Source of the DNA: Burkholderia sp. USMB20
Lineage (GTDB): Bacteria; Pseudomonadota; Gammaproteobacteria; Burkholderiales; Burkholderiaceae
Direction: 5' to 3'
DNA length: 64,000 bases
Assembly: GCF_000949135.2 (NCBI RefSeq)
Contig: NZ_JTAN02000005.1
Location: 186,001-250,000 of the forward strand
The notes below the pieces were generated by a model. It was given only the letters and a program-made list of their open reading frames with translations. It was not told the origin of the DNA and did no database searches. The position numbers were made by a program, and so were the translations under genes. Of the stretch, positions 38,375 to 47,346 are shown piece after piece (the stretch's first letter is position 1; every line of letters starts with the position of its first letter).

Positions 38375-39238
38375 ATGAGCGCACCCGTTCCACGCCCTTC
38401 TTTCCCGCGCCGTCAGGTCGGCGATTTCACGGTGACCGCGATCAGCGACGGCACGCTGACGGCCGGCCTCGATCTGCTGTCGAACATCGACGTCGACGAC
38501 GCGGCCCGCATCATGCACCGGGCCGGCATGCACACGCCGTCGGCGGTCAACATCAACTGCTACGTGATACGCGGCAACGGCCGCACCGTGCTCGTCGACA
38601 CCGGTGCCGGCGGCATCCGGAACTGGGGCGGCCTGCTGCGTCCGTCGCTGTCGCAAGCCGGCATCGATGCACGCGAGATCGACACGGTCCTGCTGACGCA
38701 CGCGCATCCGGACCACATCGGCGGCCTGCTCGACGCAGACGGGCGCCCGGCCTTTCCGCAAGCGGAGGTGCTCATCGACGAACGGGAACGCATGTTCTGG
38801 CTGGACGACGATATGTACGAAAGGGCCAGCGAGCGCGCGCGCGTCAATGTCCGAATCGCGCGGCGCGCGTTCGACGCCTGCGCGGCGCAACTGCGCACCA
38901 TCGCGGCAGGCGACGTGCTGCCCGGTATCGCCGCCGTGCCGCTGCCGGGGCACACGCCCGGCCACACCGGCTATCGCGTCGAATCGCAGGGCGAGCGCCT
39001 GCTGATCTGGGGCGATCTCGTGCATTTCGCGCCGATCCAGGTTGCTCGCCCAGACGTGTCGATCGCGTTCGATCACGATCCGTCGCAGGCATCGGCGACC
39101 CGCGCGGCCACGCTCGCCGAAGTCGCTTCGGATCGCTTGCTGATTGCCGGCATGCACCTCGCCGACGCAGGCTTCGCACGCATCGCGCGCACGCACGACG
39201 CAACGAGCGGCGCGTATGCGCTGATCGGCGCAGATTGA
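38375..39238 (+). CDS. MBL-fold metallo-hydrolase
   Basis: 287 residues. The zinc motif THAHPDHIGG (around residues 110-119) is complete, with further ligands in PLPGHTPGHTGY and the WGDLVHF Asp. The general layout matches lactonase/glyoxalase-II-like hydrolases such as quorum-quenching AHL lactonases, but a ring-cleavage product hydrolase is equally plausible. Last gene of the LysR-linked operon. Confidence 0.85.
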   Translation: MSAPVPRPSFPRRQVGDFTVTAISDGTLTAGLDLLSNIDVDDAARIMHRAGMHTPSAVNINCYVIRGNGRTVLVDTGAGGIRNWGGLLRPSLSQAGIDAREIDTVLLTHAHPDHIGGLLDADGRPAFPQAEVLIDERERMFWLDDDMYERASERARVNVRIARRAFDACAAQLRTIAAGDVLPGIAAVPLPGHTPGHTGYRVESQGERLLIWGDLVHFAPIQVARPDVSIAFDHDPSQASATRAATLAEVASDRLLIAGMHLADAGFARIARTHDATSGAYALIGAD

Positions 39239-39362
39239 GCGAAACGGGATCAAGCGAAACGGAACGCGGGCACGCCATCGCGCCGCACGATGCCCGGACC
39301 GTGCAGCGCATCGTCCCGCACAAGCGATCGGTCTACCGGACGAGCCAGCGCCGATATGACAC

Positions 39363-39383
39363 GGGCGCCGGTATCCGGCGCCC
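39363..39383. terminator. Convergent-gene hairpin
   Basis: GGGCGCCGG TAT CCGGCGCCC, a 9-bp perfect stem between the converging MBL and DUF1488 genes. No T-run. Confidence 0.4.
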
Positions 39384-39409
39384 GCTCCGTCGCTGCCCGG
39401 TCGTCCGGC

Positions 39410-39697
39410 TCAGCGCCAGTTCGCTTCGTAGAAGCGCACGTAGCCGCTGCGCAGCGTCACGCATTGCGCGCGCGTCTCGGACAGCAACCGCCGTGCGGCT
39501 GCCTCGATCCGCTCGCGGTGCTGATCGTACGCACCGACCATGTCCTCGAAGCGCGGCGATGCCGCACCGAAATGATCCTCCAGCGCCTCGGCGGTGATCT
39601 GACATTGGACGCGCTCGCCATTGACCAGCGCCGTGAAACCAAGCATCAGGTCGCGCCCCGAATATTCGGGCTTCTCATTCGTGAAATGGATCTGCAT
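39410..39697 (-). CDS. DUF1488 family protein
   Basis: 95 residues. MQIHFTNEKPEYSGRDLMLGF, followed by FTALVNGERVQCQITAEALEDHFGA, is the DUF1488 pattern (small cytoplasmic beta/alpha protein of unknown role). Length is usual for the family. Single gene with its own promoter region. Confidence 0.8.
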   Translation of the reverse strand: MQIHFTNEKPEYSGRDLMLGFTALVNGERVQCQITAEALEDHFGAASPRFEDMVGAYDQHRERIEAAARRLLSETRAQCVTLRSGYVRFYEANWR

Positions 39698-39940
39698 GGG
39701 AGCCGCCTCGACCGGTAGAAAGCAAATGACCGCGTCCGTCGTCCGCTACCGGCCGGACGAAAATTTACGCGGGCTCGCCGGCAGAGGCACGATCCACGGG
39801 GGTATGGCGCGGACTAATGCATGCCGGTTGCATTCCACTTTAGACGGTTTCGCGCAGGAGGCAAAATTTGCGATGTGCGTCGTTCCGACGCGCGTTTCCT
39901 CTGACCAGCGCGACATCCGGCACCGTTTTGCCGAACGGCG

Positions 39941-40132
39941 TCAGTGAGGATCGGTAGGCCAGACGTTCAGCGCGATCGCGGCGGTCGTGGCGCCCGCCGC
40001 AATCGCGGCCGCTCCGTATTGCACCGCGTCGCTCAGGTCGAACAGCAGACCGTGGATCGCCACGGCGATGCCGCCCAGCATGATGAAAGTGGCGATGGCC
40101 GCCAGCACGACTCTCAGTTCCGTCCGAACCAT
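39941..40132 (-). CDS. Small two-TM membrane protein
   Basis: 63 residues from an ATG preceded by GGGAGAC. Two hydrophobic segments (residues 7-27 and 34-55) leave little outside the membrane. The remainder of the longer open frame upstream is basic and not protein-like. No family recognised. Confidence 0.65.
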   Translation of the reverse strand: MVRTELRVVLAAIATFIMLGGIAVAIHGLLFDLSDAVQYGAAAIAAGATTAAIALNVWPTDPH

Positions 40133-40411
40133 GATGCGTCTCCCGAACGGATGCATGTCGCGTCGCATGCATGTTGCGATGCGGAACACGGCGCGTGCGT
40201 GTTCCATTTCCATCATTGCAGGCGGGCGCTTAAAAGCAAGGGGTTTTTGTACGCAGTCGCACAACGTGCGCGGCGCTTGTATGATGAGGCGATATCGACG
40301 GCGGCGGCCCGGGTGGCGGATGGTGCGGTGCAGGGCGTCAAGGGGTTCGACTGCGAAGCGGGGGCCTCGGAACGCGCTGATGTGCGGATTCGGGTTGACC
40401 GCGAAGCATGG

Positions 40412-40460
40412 GACCAGAGTAAGCGCTAAAGCGCTAACTCTGGTCGACAGGAGACAAGAC
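40412..40460 (+). promoter_or_regulatory. Palindromic leader adjoining the sigma-54 activator ribosome site
   Basis: Inverted repeat GACCAGAGTAAGCGCT / AGCGCTAACTCTGGTC (40412-40445) followed by GACAGGAGACAAGAC and the ATG. The 24-base core equals that of the leader before the acyl-CoA synthetase gene. The outer stem differs (CCA versus CGT) but remains paired, a compensatory change that points to selection for structure. Confidence 0.65.
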
Positions 40461-42350
40461 ATGCCTCAATCTTTCGTGCTGCCCGCCACCGCGGGCCGCA
40501 CCGACCTGCTCGCGCAGGCGCATGCCCGTTCGACCGCGGTCGGCCTGCGCGCGAACGAGCGCCCCGATTTCTCGCCGCTGTCGCGGCTCGCACTGCGCGA
40601 ACTGCTCGACACGAACCACGCACTGTTCGCGCACGCGCGCCCGGTGATGGAAAACCTCCACGCGCAAATCGCCGACACGCAAAGCCTCGTGCTGCTCACC
40701 GATGCCGACGGCGTGATCCTGCACAGCATCGGCGACGCGGACTTCATCGAGAAGGCGAACCGCGTCGCGCTGTGCACCGGCGTGTCATGGGCCGAAGGCG
40801 CACGCGGCACCAACGCGATCGGCACCGCGCTCGCATCGGGCCAGGCGGTCGCCGTGCACGGCTCGGAACACTTCCTGCGCGCGAACCATATCCTCACCTG
40901 CTCGTGCGCGCCGATCATCGATCCGTTCGGCCGTACCCTCGGCACGCTCGACGTGAGCGGCGACCCGCGCGGCTTCAGCCCCCATACGCTCGCGCTGGTG
41001 CGGATGTCCGCGCAGCTGATCGAGAACCATCTGTTCGCGAACCAGTGCGCGGAAGCGCTGCGGCTGCGCTTCCACGCCCACGAGGATTGCGTCGACTCGC
41101 TGTTCGCCGGGCTCGTCGCGTTCGGCCCTGACGGCGGGCTGATCGCCGCGAACCGGAGCGCGCAATTCCAGCTCGGCGCGACGTTCGATGCATTGCAGCA
41201 TCAAGGCTGCGACGCGCTGTTCGGCATGCACTTCGGCCAGCTCGCGCAGCACGCAGCACGCGCGGCCGGCGCACCGTTCCGCCTCACGCTGTCGACCGGC
41301 GTGCGCGTGCTCGCCCGCTGCGAATTCGCGGAAGCTCACAAGACGGCCGTCGCCGTCACGCCGCCCGCCCCCGCCGTGCGCACGCGGGCGCCGGACCCCG
41401 ACGCGATCACGTTCGCGACGCTCGACACCGGCGATGCGCGGATGGCCGCCGTGCTCGAACGCGTCGCGAAGATCCGCGGACGCGACCTGCCGTTGCTGAT
41501 CCTCGGCCAGACCGGCACCGGCAAGGAATGGCTCGCGCGTGCGCTGCACCAGGCATCGCCGCGCGCGGACGGCCCGTTCGTCGCGGTCAACTGCGCGGCG
41601 CTGCCGGATTCGCTGATCGAGGCCGAACTGTTCGGCTACGAGGACGGTGCGTTCACCGGCGCGCGCAAGCGCGGCAGCCCCGGCAAGATCGTGCAGGCCG
41701 ACGGCGGCACGCTGTTTCTCGACGAAATCGGCGACATGCCGCTCGCGCAGCAGGTCAGGCTGATGCGCGTGCTGCAGGAGCGCGCGGTGATGCCGCTCGG
41801 CGGCGCACGCGCGGTGCCGGTCGACGTGCGCGTGGTCTGCGCGACCCACCGCGACCTGCGCGCGATGATCGCCGCAGGCACGTTCCGCGAAGACCTGTTC
41901 TACCGGATCAACGGGCTCGCGGTCACGCTGCCGCCGCTCGCCGCGCGCACCGACCTGCCCGCGCTGGTCGAGCGGATCCTCGCGCGGCTGGCGCGCAGCG
42001 AGCCGATGCCGGGCCGCCTCGCGGCCGACGTGCTCGACGCGTTCATGCGGCACCGCTGGCCCGGCAACCTGCGGCAAATGACCAACGTGCTGCGCACGGC
42101 CGGCATGCTCGCCGAAGACGAAGCCGAAATCACGCTCGCGCACCTGCCCGACGATTTCTGGCTCGACTGCGACGACGCACCCGCGGCGCAAGCCGCACCG
42201 GCCGACGTGCGCGAAGCGACGACGCTGCAGAGCCACCAGGCCGCGGTGATCGATGCCGTGCTCGCACGGCACGGCGGCAACGTATCGGCCGCCGCGCGGG
42301 AGCTCGGGCTCGCGCGCAATACCGTGTACCGCTACCTGCGCCGGCACTGA
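40461..42350 (+). CDS. Sigma-54-dependent activator (AcoR-like)
   Basis: 629 residues. N-terminal GAF-type sensor (about 60-200), AAA+ ATPase with Walker [10 protein letters not shown] near residue 350, the sigma-54 contact loop GAFTGA near 396, and a Fis-type HTH at the end ([26 protein letters not shown]). The layout matches acetoin-catabolism regulator AcoR and related activators of alcohol or aromatic catabolism. ATG placed by GAGGAGAC-like site after the palindromic leader. A candidate sigma-54 promoter lies just downstream. Confidence 0.9.
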   Translation: MPQSFVLPATAGRTDLLAQAHARSTAVGLRANERPDFSPLSRLALRELLDTNHALFAHARPVMENLHAQIADTQSLVLLTDADGVILHSIGDADFIEKANRVALCTGVSWAEGARGTNAIGTALASGQAVAVHGSEHFLRANHILTCSCAPIIDPFGRTLGTLDVSGDPRGFSPHTLALVRMSAQLIENHLFANQCAEALRLRFHAHEDCVDSLFAGLVAFGPDGGLIAANRSAQFQLGATFDALQHQGCDALFGMHFGQLAQHAARAAGAPFRLTLSTGVRVLARCEFAEAHKTAVAVTPPAPAVRTRAPDPDAITFATLDTGDARMAAVLERVAKIRGRDLPLLILGQTGTGKEWLARALHQASPRADGPFVAVNCAALPDSLIEAELFGYEDGAFTGARKRGSPGKIVQADGGTLFLDEIGDMPLAQQVRLMRVLQERAVMPLGGARAVPVDVRVVCATHRDLRAMIAAGTFREDLFYRINGLAVTLPPLAARTDLPALVERILARLARSEPMPGRLAADVLDAFMRHRWPGNLRQMTNVLRTAGMLAEDEAEITLAHLPDDFWLDCDDAPAAQAAPADVREATTLQSHQAAVIDAVLARHGGNVSAAARELGLARNTVYRYLRRH

Positions 42351-42409
42351 CACGTTCCGGGCCGGTTGCCCGCCCGACGGGCGCCGGCCGCAGGCGGCTT
42401 CGGGTATGC

Positions 42410-42425
42410 TTGGCGCTTGCGTTGC
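42410..42425 (+). promoter_or_regulatory. Candidate sigma-54 (-24/-12) promoter
   Basis: TTGGCGCTTGCGTTGC shows GG at 42412-42413 and GC at 42424-42425 with exactly ten bases between, close to consensus TGGCAC-N5-TTGC. It is 60 bases before the ferredoxin ATG and right behind a sigma-54 activator gene. Confidence 0.5.
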
Positions 42426-42484
42426 CTTCCGGCATCGCGCTGCCTTGCCTCGCTTCGCTGCCGATTCGCCGCCCGCTTTCACCC

Positions 42485-42787
42485 ATGACCGATCCCGACC
42501 ACCCGCCTGTCGTGCGCATCGAGCCGCTTGGCGCGACGTTCGACGCGCCCGATTCGCTGACGCTGCTCGAGGCCGCCGCGTTCGCGCACGTCAGGCTGCC
42601 GCGCTCGTGCCGCAACGGTACGTGCCGAAGCTGCCTGTGCAGGATCGTCAGCGGCAGCGTACGCTATACGATCGAATGGCCCGGTCTGAGCCGCGAGGAG
42701 AAGGCCGACGGCTATACGCTGCCGTGCGTGGCCGTCGCGACTTCGGATGTCGTGCTCGACGTGCCCGACGCGGTCATGATCGACTGA
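42485..42787 (+). CDS. 2Fe-2S ferredoxin
   Basis: 100 residues. Plant-type [2Fe-2S] ligands Cys42, Cys47, Cys50 (SCRNGTCRSC) and Cys81 (LPCVAV) are in the usual C-x4-C-x2-C...C spacing. Electron carrier for an oxygenase or reductase, cytoplasmic. Starts at the ATG of MTDPDHPP. Probably expressed from the sigma-54-type promoter and followed by the SRPBCC gene after 56 bases. Confidence 0.9.
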   Translation: MTDPDHPPVVRIEPLGATFDAPDSLTLLEAAAFAHVRLPRSCRNGTCRSCLCRIVSGSVRYTIEWPGLSREEKADGYTLPCVAVATSDVVLDVPDAVMID

Positions 42788-42843
42788 ACGCGGCGCGCTG
42801 CCGCGCGCCGTCCCGCAACGATGATGCCTGCCTGGAGAAGATG

Positions 42844-43338
42844 ATGACCCAGTCCACCGATCGCATCGAGAAGCAAGCCTTGCTCGCCGCGCCGCTGGCG
42901 CGCGTCTGGGAAGCCGTCAGCAATGCCGGCGAATTCGGCATCTGGTTCGGCGTGTCGTTCGACGGGCCGTTCGTGCCCGACCAGCCGCTGTTCGGCCGCA
43001 TCACGCCGACGCGCGTCGACGACGACATCGCCAAGGCACAGGAGCCGTATGCGGGCACTGTGTTCGAAATCGTCGTCGATCGCGTCGAGCCGAAACAACT
43101 GTTCTCCTTTCGCTGGCATCCGTTCGCGATCGACCCGAACTTCGATTACACGTCCGAGCCGATGACGCTCGTCACGTTCGCGCTCGCGGAAAAGGACGGC
43201 GGCACGCTGCTGACGGTCACCGAGACGGGTTTCGACCAGCTGATCGAAGCGCGCCGTGCGAAGGCGCGCGAGATGAACGATCACGGCTGGGCCGCGCAGA
43301 TGATGCTGATCACGAAATATCTGGCGAAGCACGCGTGA
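42844..43338 (+). CDS. SRPBCC/AHSA1 domain protein
   Basis: 164 residues. The START-like fold is seen in APLARVWEAVSNAGEFGIWFG, FEIVVDRVEPKQLFSFRWHP and the C-terminal helix ARREMNDHGW-type ending. Similar to activator-of-Hsp90-type (AHSA1) domains that bind hydrophobic ligands. Two adjacent ATGs; the second has better spacing from GGAG. Role unknown. Confidence 0.85.
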   Translation: MTQSTDRIEKQALLAAPLARVWEAVSNAGEFGIWFGVSFDGPFVPDQPLFGRITPTRVDDDIAKAQEPYAGTVFEIVVDRVEPKQLFSFRWHPFAIDPNFDYTSEPMTLVTFALAEKDGGTLLTVTETGFDQLIEARRAKAREMNDHGWAAQMMLITKYLAKHA

Positions 43339-43441
43339 GCGCGGCGCGCGTCATTCCCGGTATCCACGTGCCCGCATGCCCTAGCCGCGGGTGCATGGCA
43401 TAATCCGCTCCATCGTTACCCTACGCCGCCCCGCGCATCGC

Positions 43442-43819
43442 ATGCTGAGTCGTCGTTTCCGGAAGATCGTCAGTCTGATCGGGATGCTTGCCATCCTGAT
43501 GACGGCGCTCGCGCCGACGATCTCGCAGGCGCTGACGACGCAAGGCCGCGTCGACGCACTGCTTGCCGGCCACTGCACGGCCGCGCCAGCTGACGGCGGC
43601 CACGCCGGCGATGCGTCGTCGAAAAGCCTGCAGGCGCATCTGCAGGCCTGCGGCTATTGCAGCCTGCTCGCCCATACGCCGGCCCTGCCCGCGCCCGAAC
43701 TGACGTTCGCGGCCAACGTCCACCCGCTCCAGCACCGCGAAGCAACCCGCTTCGAAAGCCTGCGCCGCGCGCTGCCGCTCACGGCCGCGCAGCCGCGCGC
43801 CCCGCCGCTCGCGTCCTGA
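43442..43819 (+). CDS. DUF2946 family protein
   Basis: 125 residues. One membrane or signal segment at 8-28 (IVSLIGMLAILMTALAPTI), then a Cys-x2-Cys (ACGYC) and Pro/Ala-rich tail, the layout of DUF2946, commonly found beside copper-handling genes. An earlier in-frame ATG (43391) is possible. Upstream of CopC and PCuAC genes on the same strand, which supports a copper role (inference). Confidence 0.6.
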   Translation: MLSRRFRKIVSLIGMLAILMTALAPTISQALTTQGRVDALLAGHCTAAPADGGHAGDASSKSLQAHLQACGYCSLLAHTPALPAPELTFAANVHPLQHREATRFESLRRALPLTAAQPRAPPLAS

Positions 43820-44048
43820 TTCGTCGTCACCGCGCGTGATGCCGCAGCGCATCGCGCCGTCCGCACGCGTCCGCGCGTGCATGCCGTGTCACGTTTCGAA
43901 GGACGATCATGTTCGACCGTATTGCTCGCGGCGCCGTGCCGTGCGTGCGCTCGTCCGCTTCAGGCCGTTGCGCGCGCGCGAACGCGCGTCCGCGTGCCGA
44001 ATTCGAATACATCGTTTTCCTTATCATTTCCAACCGGATCATCCCGTC

Positions 44049-44414
44049 ATGAAAACCACTGCATTCCTCCGCGGCGCACTCGTCGCTCTCGGCTTCGTCG
44101 TCGCCCAGGCCGCACACGCGCACGCGCACCCGAAAACCCTGGAACCGGCCGCCGACGCCACGCTGTCGAGCGCGCCGCACGCGGTCACGATCGACTTCAG
44201 CGAAACGCTCGAACCCGCATTCAGTTCGATCGCCGTCACCGACAGCCACGGCCAGTCGGTCGCCGACGGGAAATCCGCGGTCGACGCCGGCAACCGGAAG
44301 CGGATGCATGTCGCACTGGCGAACCTGACGCCCGGCACGTACACGGTCGCCTGGGTTGCGGTGGCGAGCGACGGCCATCGCACGCAGGGCCGCTACGCGT
44401 TCACGCTGAAGTAA
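44049..44414 (+). CDS. CopC-type periplasmic copper-binding protein
   Basis: 121 residues. Signal peptide 1-24; mature form would start with His (His25) and continue AHPKTLEP, giving the N-terminal His brace for Cu(II), as in CopC. Body residues PAADATLSSAPHAVTIDFSE and the ending GRYAFTL are typical of the YobA/CopC fold. Periplasmic. Forty-three bases ahead of the PCuAC gene. No copD membrane gene adjoins, which is unusual. Confidence 0.88.
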   Translation: MKTTAFLRGALVALGFVVAQAAHAHAHPKTLEPAADATLSSAPHAVTIDFSETLEPAFSSIAVTDSHGQSVADGKSAVDAGNRKRMHVALANLTPGTYTVAWVAVASDGHRTQGRYAFTLK

Positions 44415-44457
44415 CGCACACGCTGCCCGCTTCCGTACTCGATCAGGAACACCAACA

Positions 44458-44904
44458 ATGAAACGCTCGATTCCGACCAGCCTGCTGTTCGCACTGCTGG
44501 CGCTGCAGGCGCCCGCCACGTTCGCCGCGTCGGCCGTCCAGGCCGATGCATGCTGGATCCGCACGATGCCGGCGACGGTGCCGTCATCCGGCTATTTCAC
44601 GCTGAAGAACGACGGCGACAAGCCCGTCACGCTCACGGGCATCGATACGCCCGCGTTCGGGATGGCGATGATGCACGAAACGCAGACGGCCGGCAGCACC
44701 GCGAAGATGGTTCACGTCGAAGCGGTCGACGTGCCCGCGCACGGCACGGTGACGTTCAGGCCGAAGGGCTATCACGTGATGCTGGAGGAGCCGCGCCAGC
44801 CCGTCGCGCCCGGCGCGAAGGTGCCGTTGCGGCTGCATTTCGCCGACGGCGCGACGGCGTCCGTGACCTGCGACGCGAAGGCGCCGTCCTACACCGGCCA
44901 GTAA
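44458..44904 (+). CDS. PCuAC copper chaperone
   Basis: 148 residues. Signal peptide ending TFAASA; then the complete copper motif H73-x10-M84-x21-H106-x-M108 of PCuAC proteins, which deliver Cu(I) to cytochrome oxidase and related periplasmic targets. A DUF461 fold. Precedes a 58-residue membrane protein after 32 bases. Confidence 0.92.
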   Translation: MKRSIPTSLLFALLALQAPATFAASAVQADACWIRTMPATVPSSGYFTLKNDGDKPVTLTGIDTPAFGMAMMHETQTAGSTAKMVHVEAVDVPAHGTVTFRPKGYHVMLEEPRQPVAPGAKVPLRLHFADGATASVTCDAKAPSYTGQ

Positions 44905-44936
44905 CGCCGCCTGCGCAACGACCGAAGGAGATGCAC

Positions 44937-45113
44937 ATGAGCAAGGAACGCCTGCCGCTGGCCAACCTGATCGTCCGCTACCGGACGCCGTTGAATGTCG
45001 CCGTGCTGATCGTCTGCGGGTTATGGGCGGGGTGGATCGCCTGGATGACGCGGCCGTCCGCGATCGATTCGCCGTCGTCGATCGCCGCCTACTGCGTGCG
45101 CGACGCGCGTTGA
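44937..45113 (+). CDS. Small single-TM protein of the copper operon
   Basis: 58 residues. AGGAG lies six bases before the ATG. One membrane segment (residues 18-38, NVAVLIVCGLWAGWIAWM) with a short polar tail. No family recalled. Spacing of 32 bases behind the PCuAC gene suggests a shared transcript, perhaps as an assembly factor. Confidence 0.55.
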   Translation: MSKERLPLANLIVRYRTPLNVAVLIVCGLWAGWIAWMTRPSAIDSPSSIAAYCVRDAR

Positions 45114-45197
45114 CGCCGTGTGTCGGGGTGAACCGCGCCGCCGTGGCATCATGCACGGATTCACCCCGACCGCAGAACCCGCCTTTCGGAGCGCCGC

Positions 45198-45827
45198 ATG
45201 TCCATTCAGACCTGGCTGCTGTTTGCCGCAGCCTATCTCGCCACCACGCTGTCGCCGGGCCCCAACGTGCTGCTCGTCATCCGCAACACGGTGCGCTACG
45301 GCTCGCGCGGCACCGCCGCGACGATCGCGGGCAACCTCGTCGCGCAAGGCGCGGTGGTCATGCTCGTCGCGTTCGGCGTCGGCGCCGTGCTGGCCGAGAT
45401 GCCGCCGCTGTTCATCGCGATGAAGGTCGTCGGCGCCGCGTATCTGATCTATCTGGGCATCCGGCAACTGCGCGGCGGGCTCACCCCCCGTTCGCCGGAC
45501 GGCGAGGCCGCGATCGTCGAGCCCGACCGCAGGAAACTGTTCCGCGAAGCGCTGTTCGTGTCGGGCAGCAATCCGAAAACGATGATCTTCCTGTCGGCAT
45601 TCATGCCGCAGTTCATCGCGCACGATCGCCCGCTCGCGATGCAGTTCGTCGCGATGTATGCGACGATCGCCTGCACCGTCGTCATCGTGCACAGCGTCTA
45701 TTCGTTCGGCGTGCGCCGGCTCCATCGCGGCCTCGGCATCAGCCCGTGGGTACGCGCGGCCAAGCGCGCGAGCGGGCTGCTGTTCGTCGGGCTCGGGATC
45801 AAGCTGCTGACCGCGCGGCAGGCGTAA
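45198..45827 (+). CDS. LysE/RhtB family amino-acid exporter
   Basis: 209 residues with six hydrophobic segments. Motif LSPGPNVLLVIRNTVRYGSR near residues 17-35 is the family signature, and NPKTMIFLSAFMPQF near 120 is the usual second one. Exports amino acids or homoserine lactone-type compounds across the inner membrane. CGGAGC before the ATG. Converges with the LRR-kinase gene. Confidence 0.9.
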   Translation: MSIQTWLLFAAAYLATTLSPGPNVLLVIRNTVRYGSRGTAATIAGNLVAQGAVVMLVAFGVGAVLAEMPPLFIAMKVVGAAYLIYLGIRQLRGGLTPRSPDGEAAIVEPDRRKLFREALFVSGSNPKTMIFLSAFMPQFIAHDRPLAMQFVAMYATIACTVVIVHSVYSFGVRRLHRGLGISPWVRAAKRASGLLFVGLGIKLLTARQA

Positions 45828-45871
45828 GCATCCGCACGGCGACGGCCCGCGCCGCGGCGCGGGCGGAATCG

Positions 45872-47197
45872 TCAGTCCTTCGATGCGGCCAGCGCTGCCG
45901 CAATCTCGCCGAACGACGGCCGCGCGTCGATATCCTCGTTCAGGCACGCGGCCGCCAGCGCGTCGAGTGCGTGCGAGTCTTCCCACGCACGCGGCTCGCA
46001 GCGCGCCAGCAACTCGCCGAGCAGATGACCGAACGCCCTGACCTCCAGCCGTTCGAGCCGCGCCGCGCGCTCGCGGTCGTTCACGTCGTAGACCGACGCC
46101 GCGCCGAAATCGCCGAGCAGCGCGCCGCCGTTGCCGTCGTGCAGGATGTTGTGCGCGTACAGGTCGCCGTGCATGATGCCGCGCGCGTGCAGATGCGCGG
46201 CGACCGACGCGATGCCGAGCGCGATCCGCGACGCGTCGGCCGGCGCGAATCGCGCGTCGGCCGCATACACGTCGCGCGTGCAGGACGCGAAGCTCGGCGG
46301 CCCGGCGAGGCTGGTCAGCGCCGGATCGACCAGTTCCATCACGAGGCCGTGCGTGCCGTCCGGATGACCGCGCACCTTGCCGATCACCGGAATCATGTTC
46401 GGATGGCGCCCGGCGTGCAGGCAGGCGGCCATTTCGCAATCGGGCAGGCCGTCGCTCGTCACCGCGCCCTTGAACAGCTTGACCGCGACCGCGCGCGGCG
46501 CGGCGCCGTCCACACGCCATTGCGCGCGGTAGATTACGCCCGACGCGCCTTCGCCGAGCTTCTCGTCGCAGGTCAGCGACGTCCAGTCGATATCCGCGAC
46601 GCCCGGCTCGGCCGACGCCGCGGCTTCCGGCGCGGCGCCGAACGGATTGCCCGCCGACGCGAGCCACGCGAGGCGCGGCAGGCGCAACAGCCAGTCCGGC
46701 AGCGCGTCGAGCCGGTTCGCCGACAGCCGCACCAGCTCCAGCGCACGGCAGGCGGCCATTTCGGGCGGCAACGCACGCAACCGGTTGCCCGCGAGCATCA
46801 GCTTCTGCAGGCGCGCGCAGTTGCCGATCTCGGCGGGCAGCGCGTCGATTGCGTTGTCGGTCAGGATCAGCCAGCGCAGTGCGCGCGGCAGCGAATCGCG
46901 CGGCACCGTGCGGATCCGGTTCGCCTTGAAGCCGATCATGTCGAGCTGCGCGCACGTGCCGAGCACTTCAGGAAATTCGGTGAAGCGATTGCCGGACGCG
47001 AACAGGATGCGCAGGCGATGCAGCCGCGACAGGTCGTCCGGCAGCGCGGACAGCGCATTGCCGGACAGGTCGAGCACTTCGAGCGTGTCCGCCAGATCGA
47101 AGATCTCGCGCGGAAATTCGGTCAGCCCGCACGCGAGCTTCAGTTGCCGGGCGCCCGACAGCTGGCCGGCCTGCAGTTGTTCGAGGGTCGTCGTCAC
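45872..47197 (-). CDS. Leucine-rich repeat - protein kinase
   Basis: 441 residues. About seven leucine-rich repeats cover residues 18-190 (for example LEVLDLSGNALSALPDDL and LQKLMLAGNRLRALPPEM). A complete protein-kinase-like domain follows: GEGASG loop (215-220), VAVK with Lys240, Glu255, HGDLYAHN (Asp345, Asn350) and GDFG (Asp363). No membrane segment or signal, so cytoplasmic. LRR and kinase on one chain without a membrane span is an uncommon order. Stress or developmental role not inferable. Confidence 0.85.
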   Translation of the reverse strand: MTTTLEQLQAGQLSGARQLKLACGLTEFPREIFDLADTLEVLDLSGNALSALPDDLSRLHRLRILFASGNRFTEFPEVLGTCAQLDMIGFKANRIRTVPRDSLPRALRWLILTDNAIDALPAEIGNCARLQKLMLAGNRLRALPPEMAACRALELVRLSANRLDALPDWLLRLPRLAWLASAGNPFGAAPEAAASAEPGVADIDWTSLTCDEKLGEGASGVIYRAQWRVDGAAPRAVAVKLFKGAVTSDGLPDCEMAACLHAGRHPNMIPVIGKVRGHPDGTHGLVMELVDPALTSLAGPPSFASCTRDVYAADARFAPADASRIALGIASVAAHLHARGIMHGDLYAHNILHDGNGGALLGDFGAASVYDVNDRERAARLERLEVRAFGHLLGELLARCEPRAWEDSHALDALAAACLNEDIDARPSFGEIAAALAASKD

Positions 47198-47294
47198 GGG
47201 GAGAAAACGGGTTGCGGTTGCGAGGATCGTCGGATCGATCCGGCGAATTTTACCGGGTTCCCCCTCGCCTGCCCCGCGATCGCGTCACACCCCC

Positions 47295-47323
47295 TTCACA
47301 AACGCGCAATGTGGCGCTAGAAT
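47295..47323 (+). promoter_or_regulatory. tRNA promoter
   Basis: TTCACA (47295-47300), 17-base spacer, TAGAAT (47318-47323): a good sigma-70 match about 24 bases before the tRNA gene, placing transcription start close to its 5' end. Confidence 0.6.
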
Positions 47324-47346
47324 TGCGCCCCTTGCAGTACTGAAGT

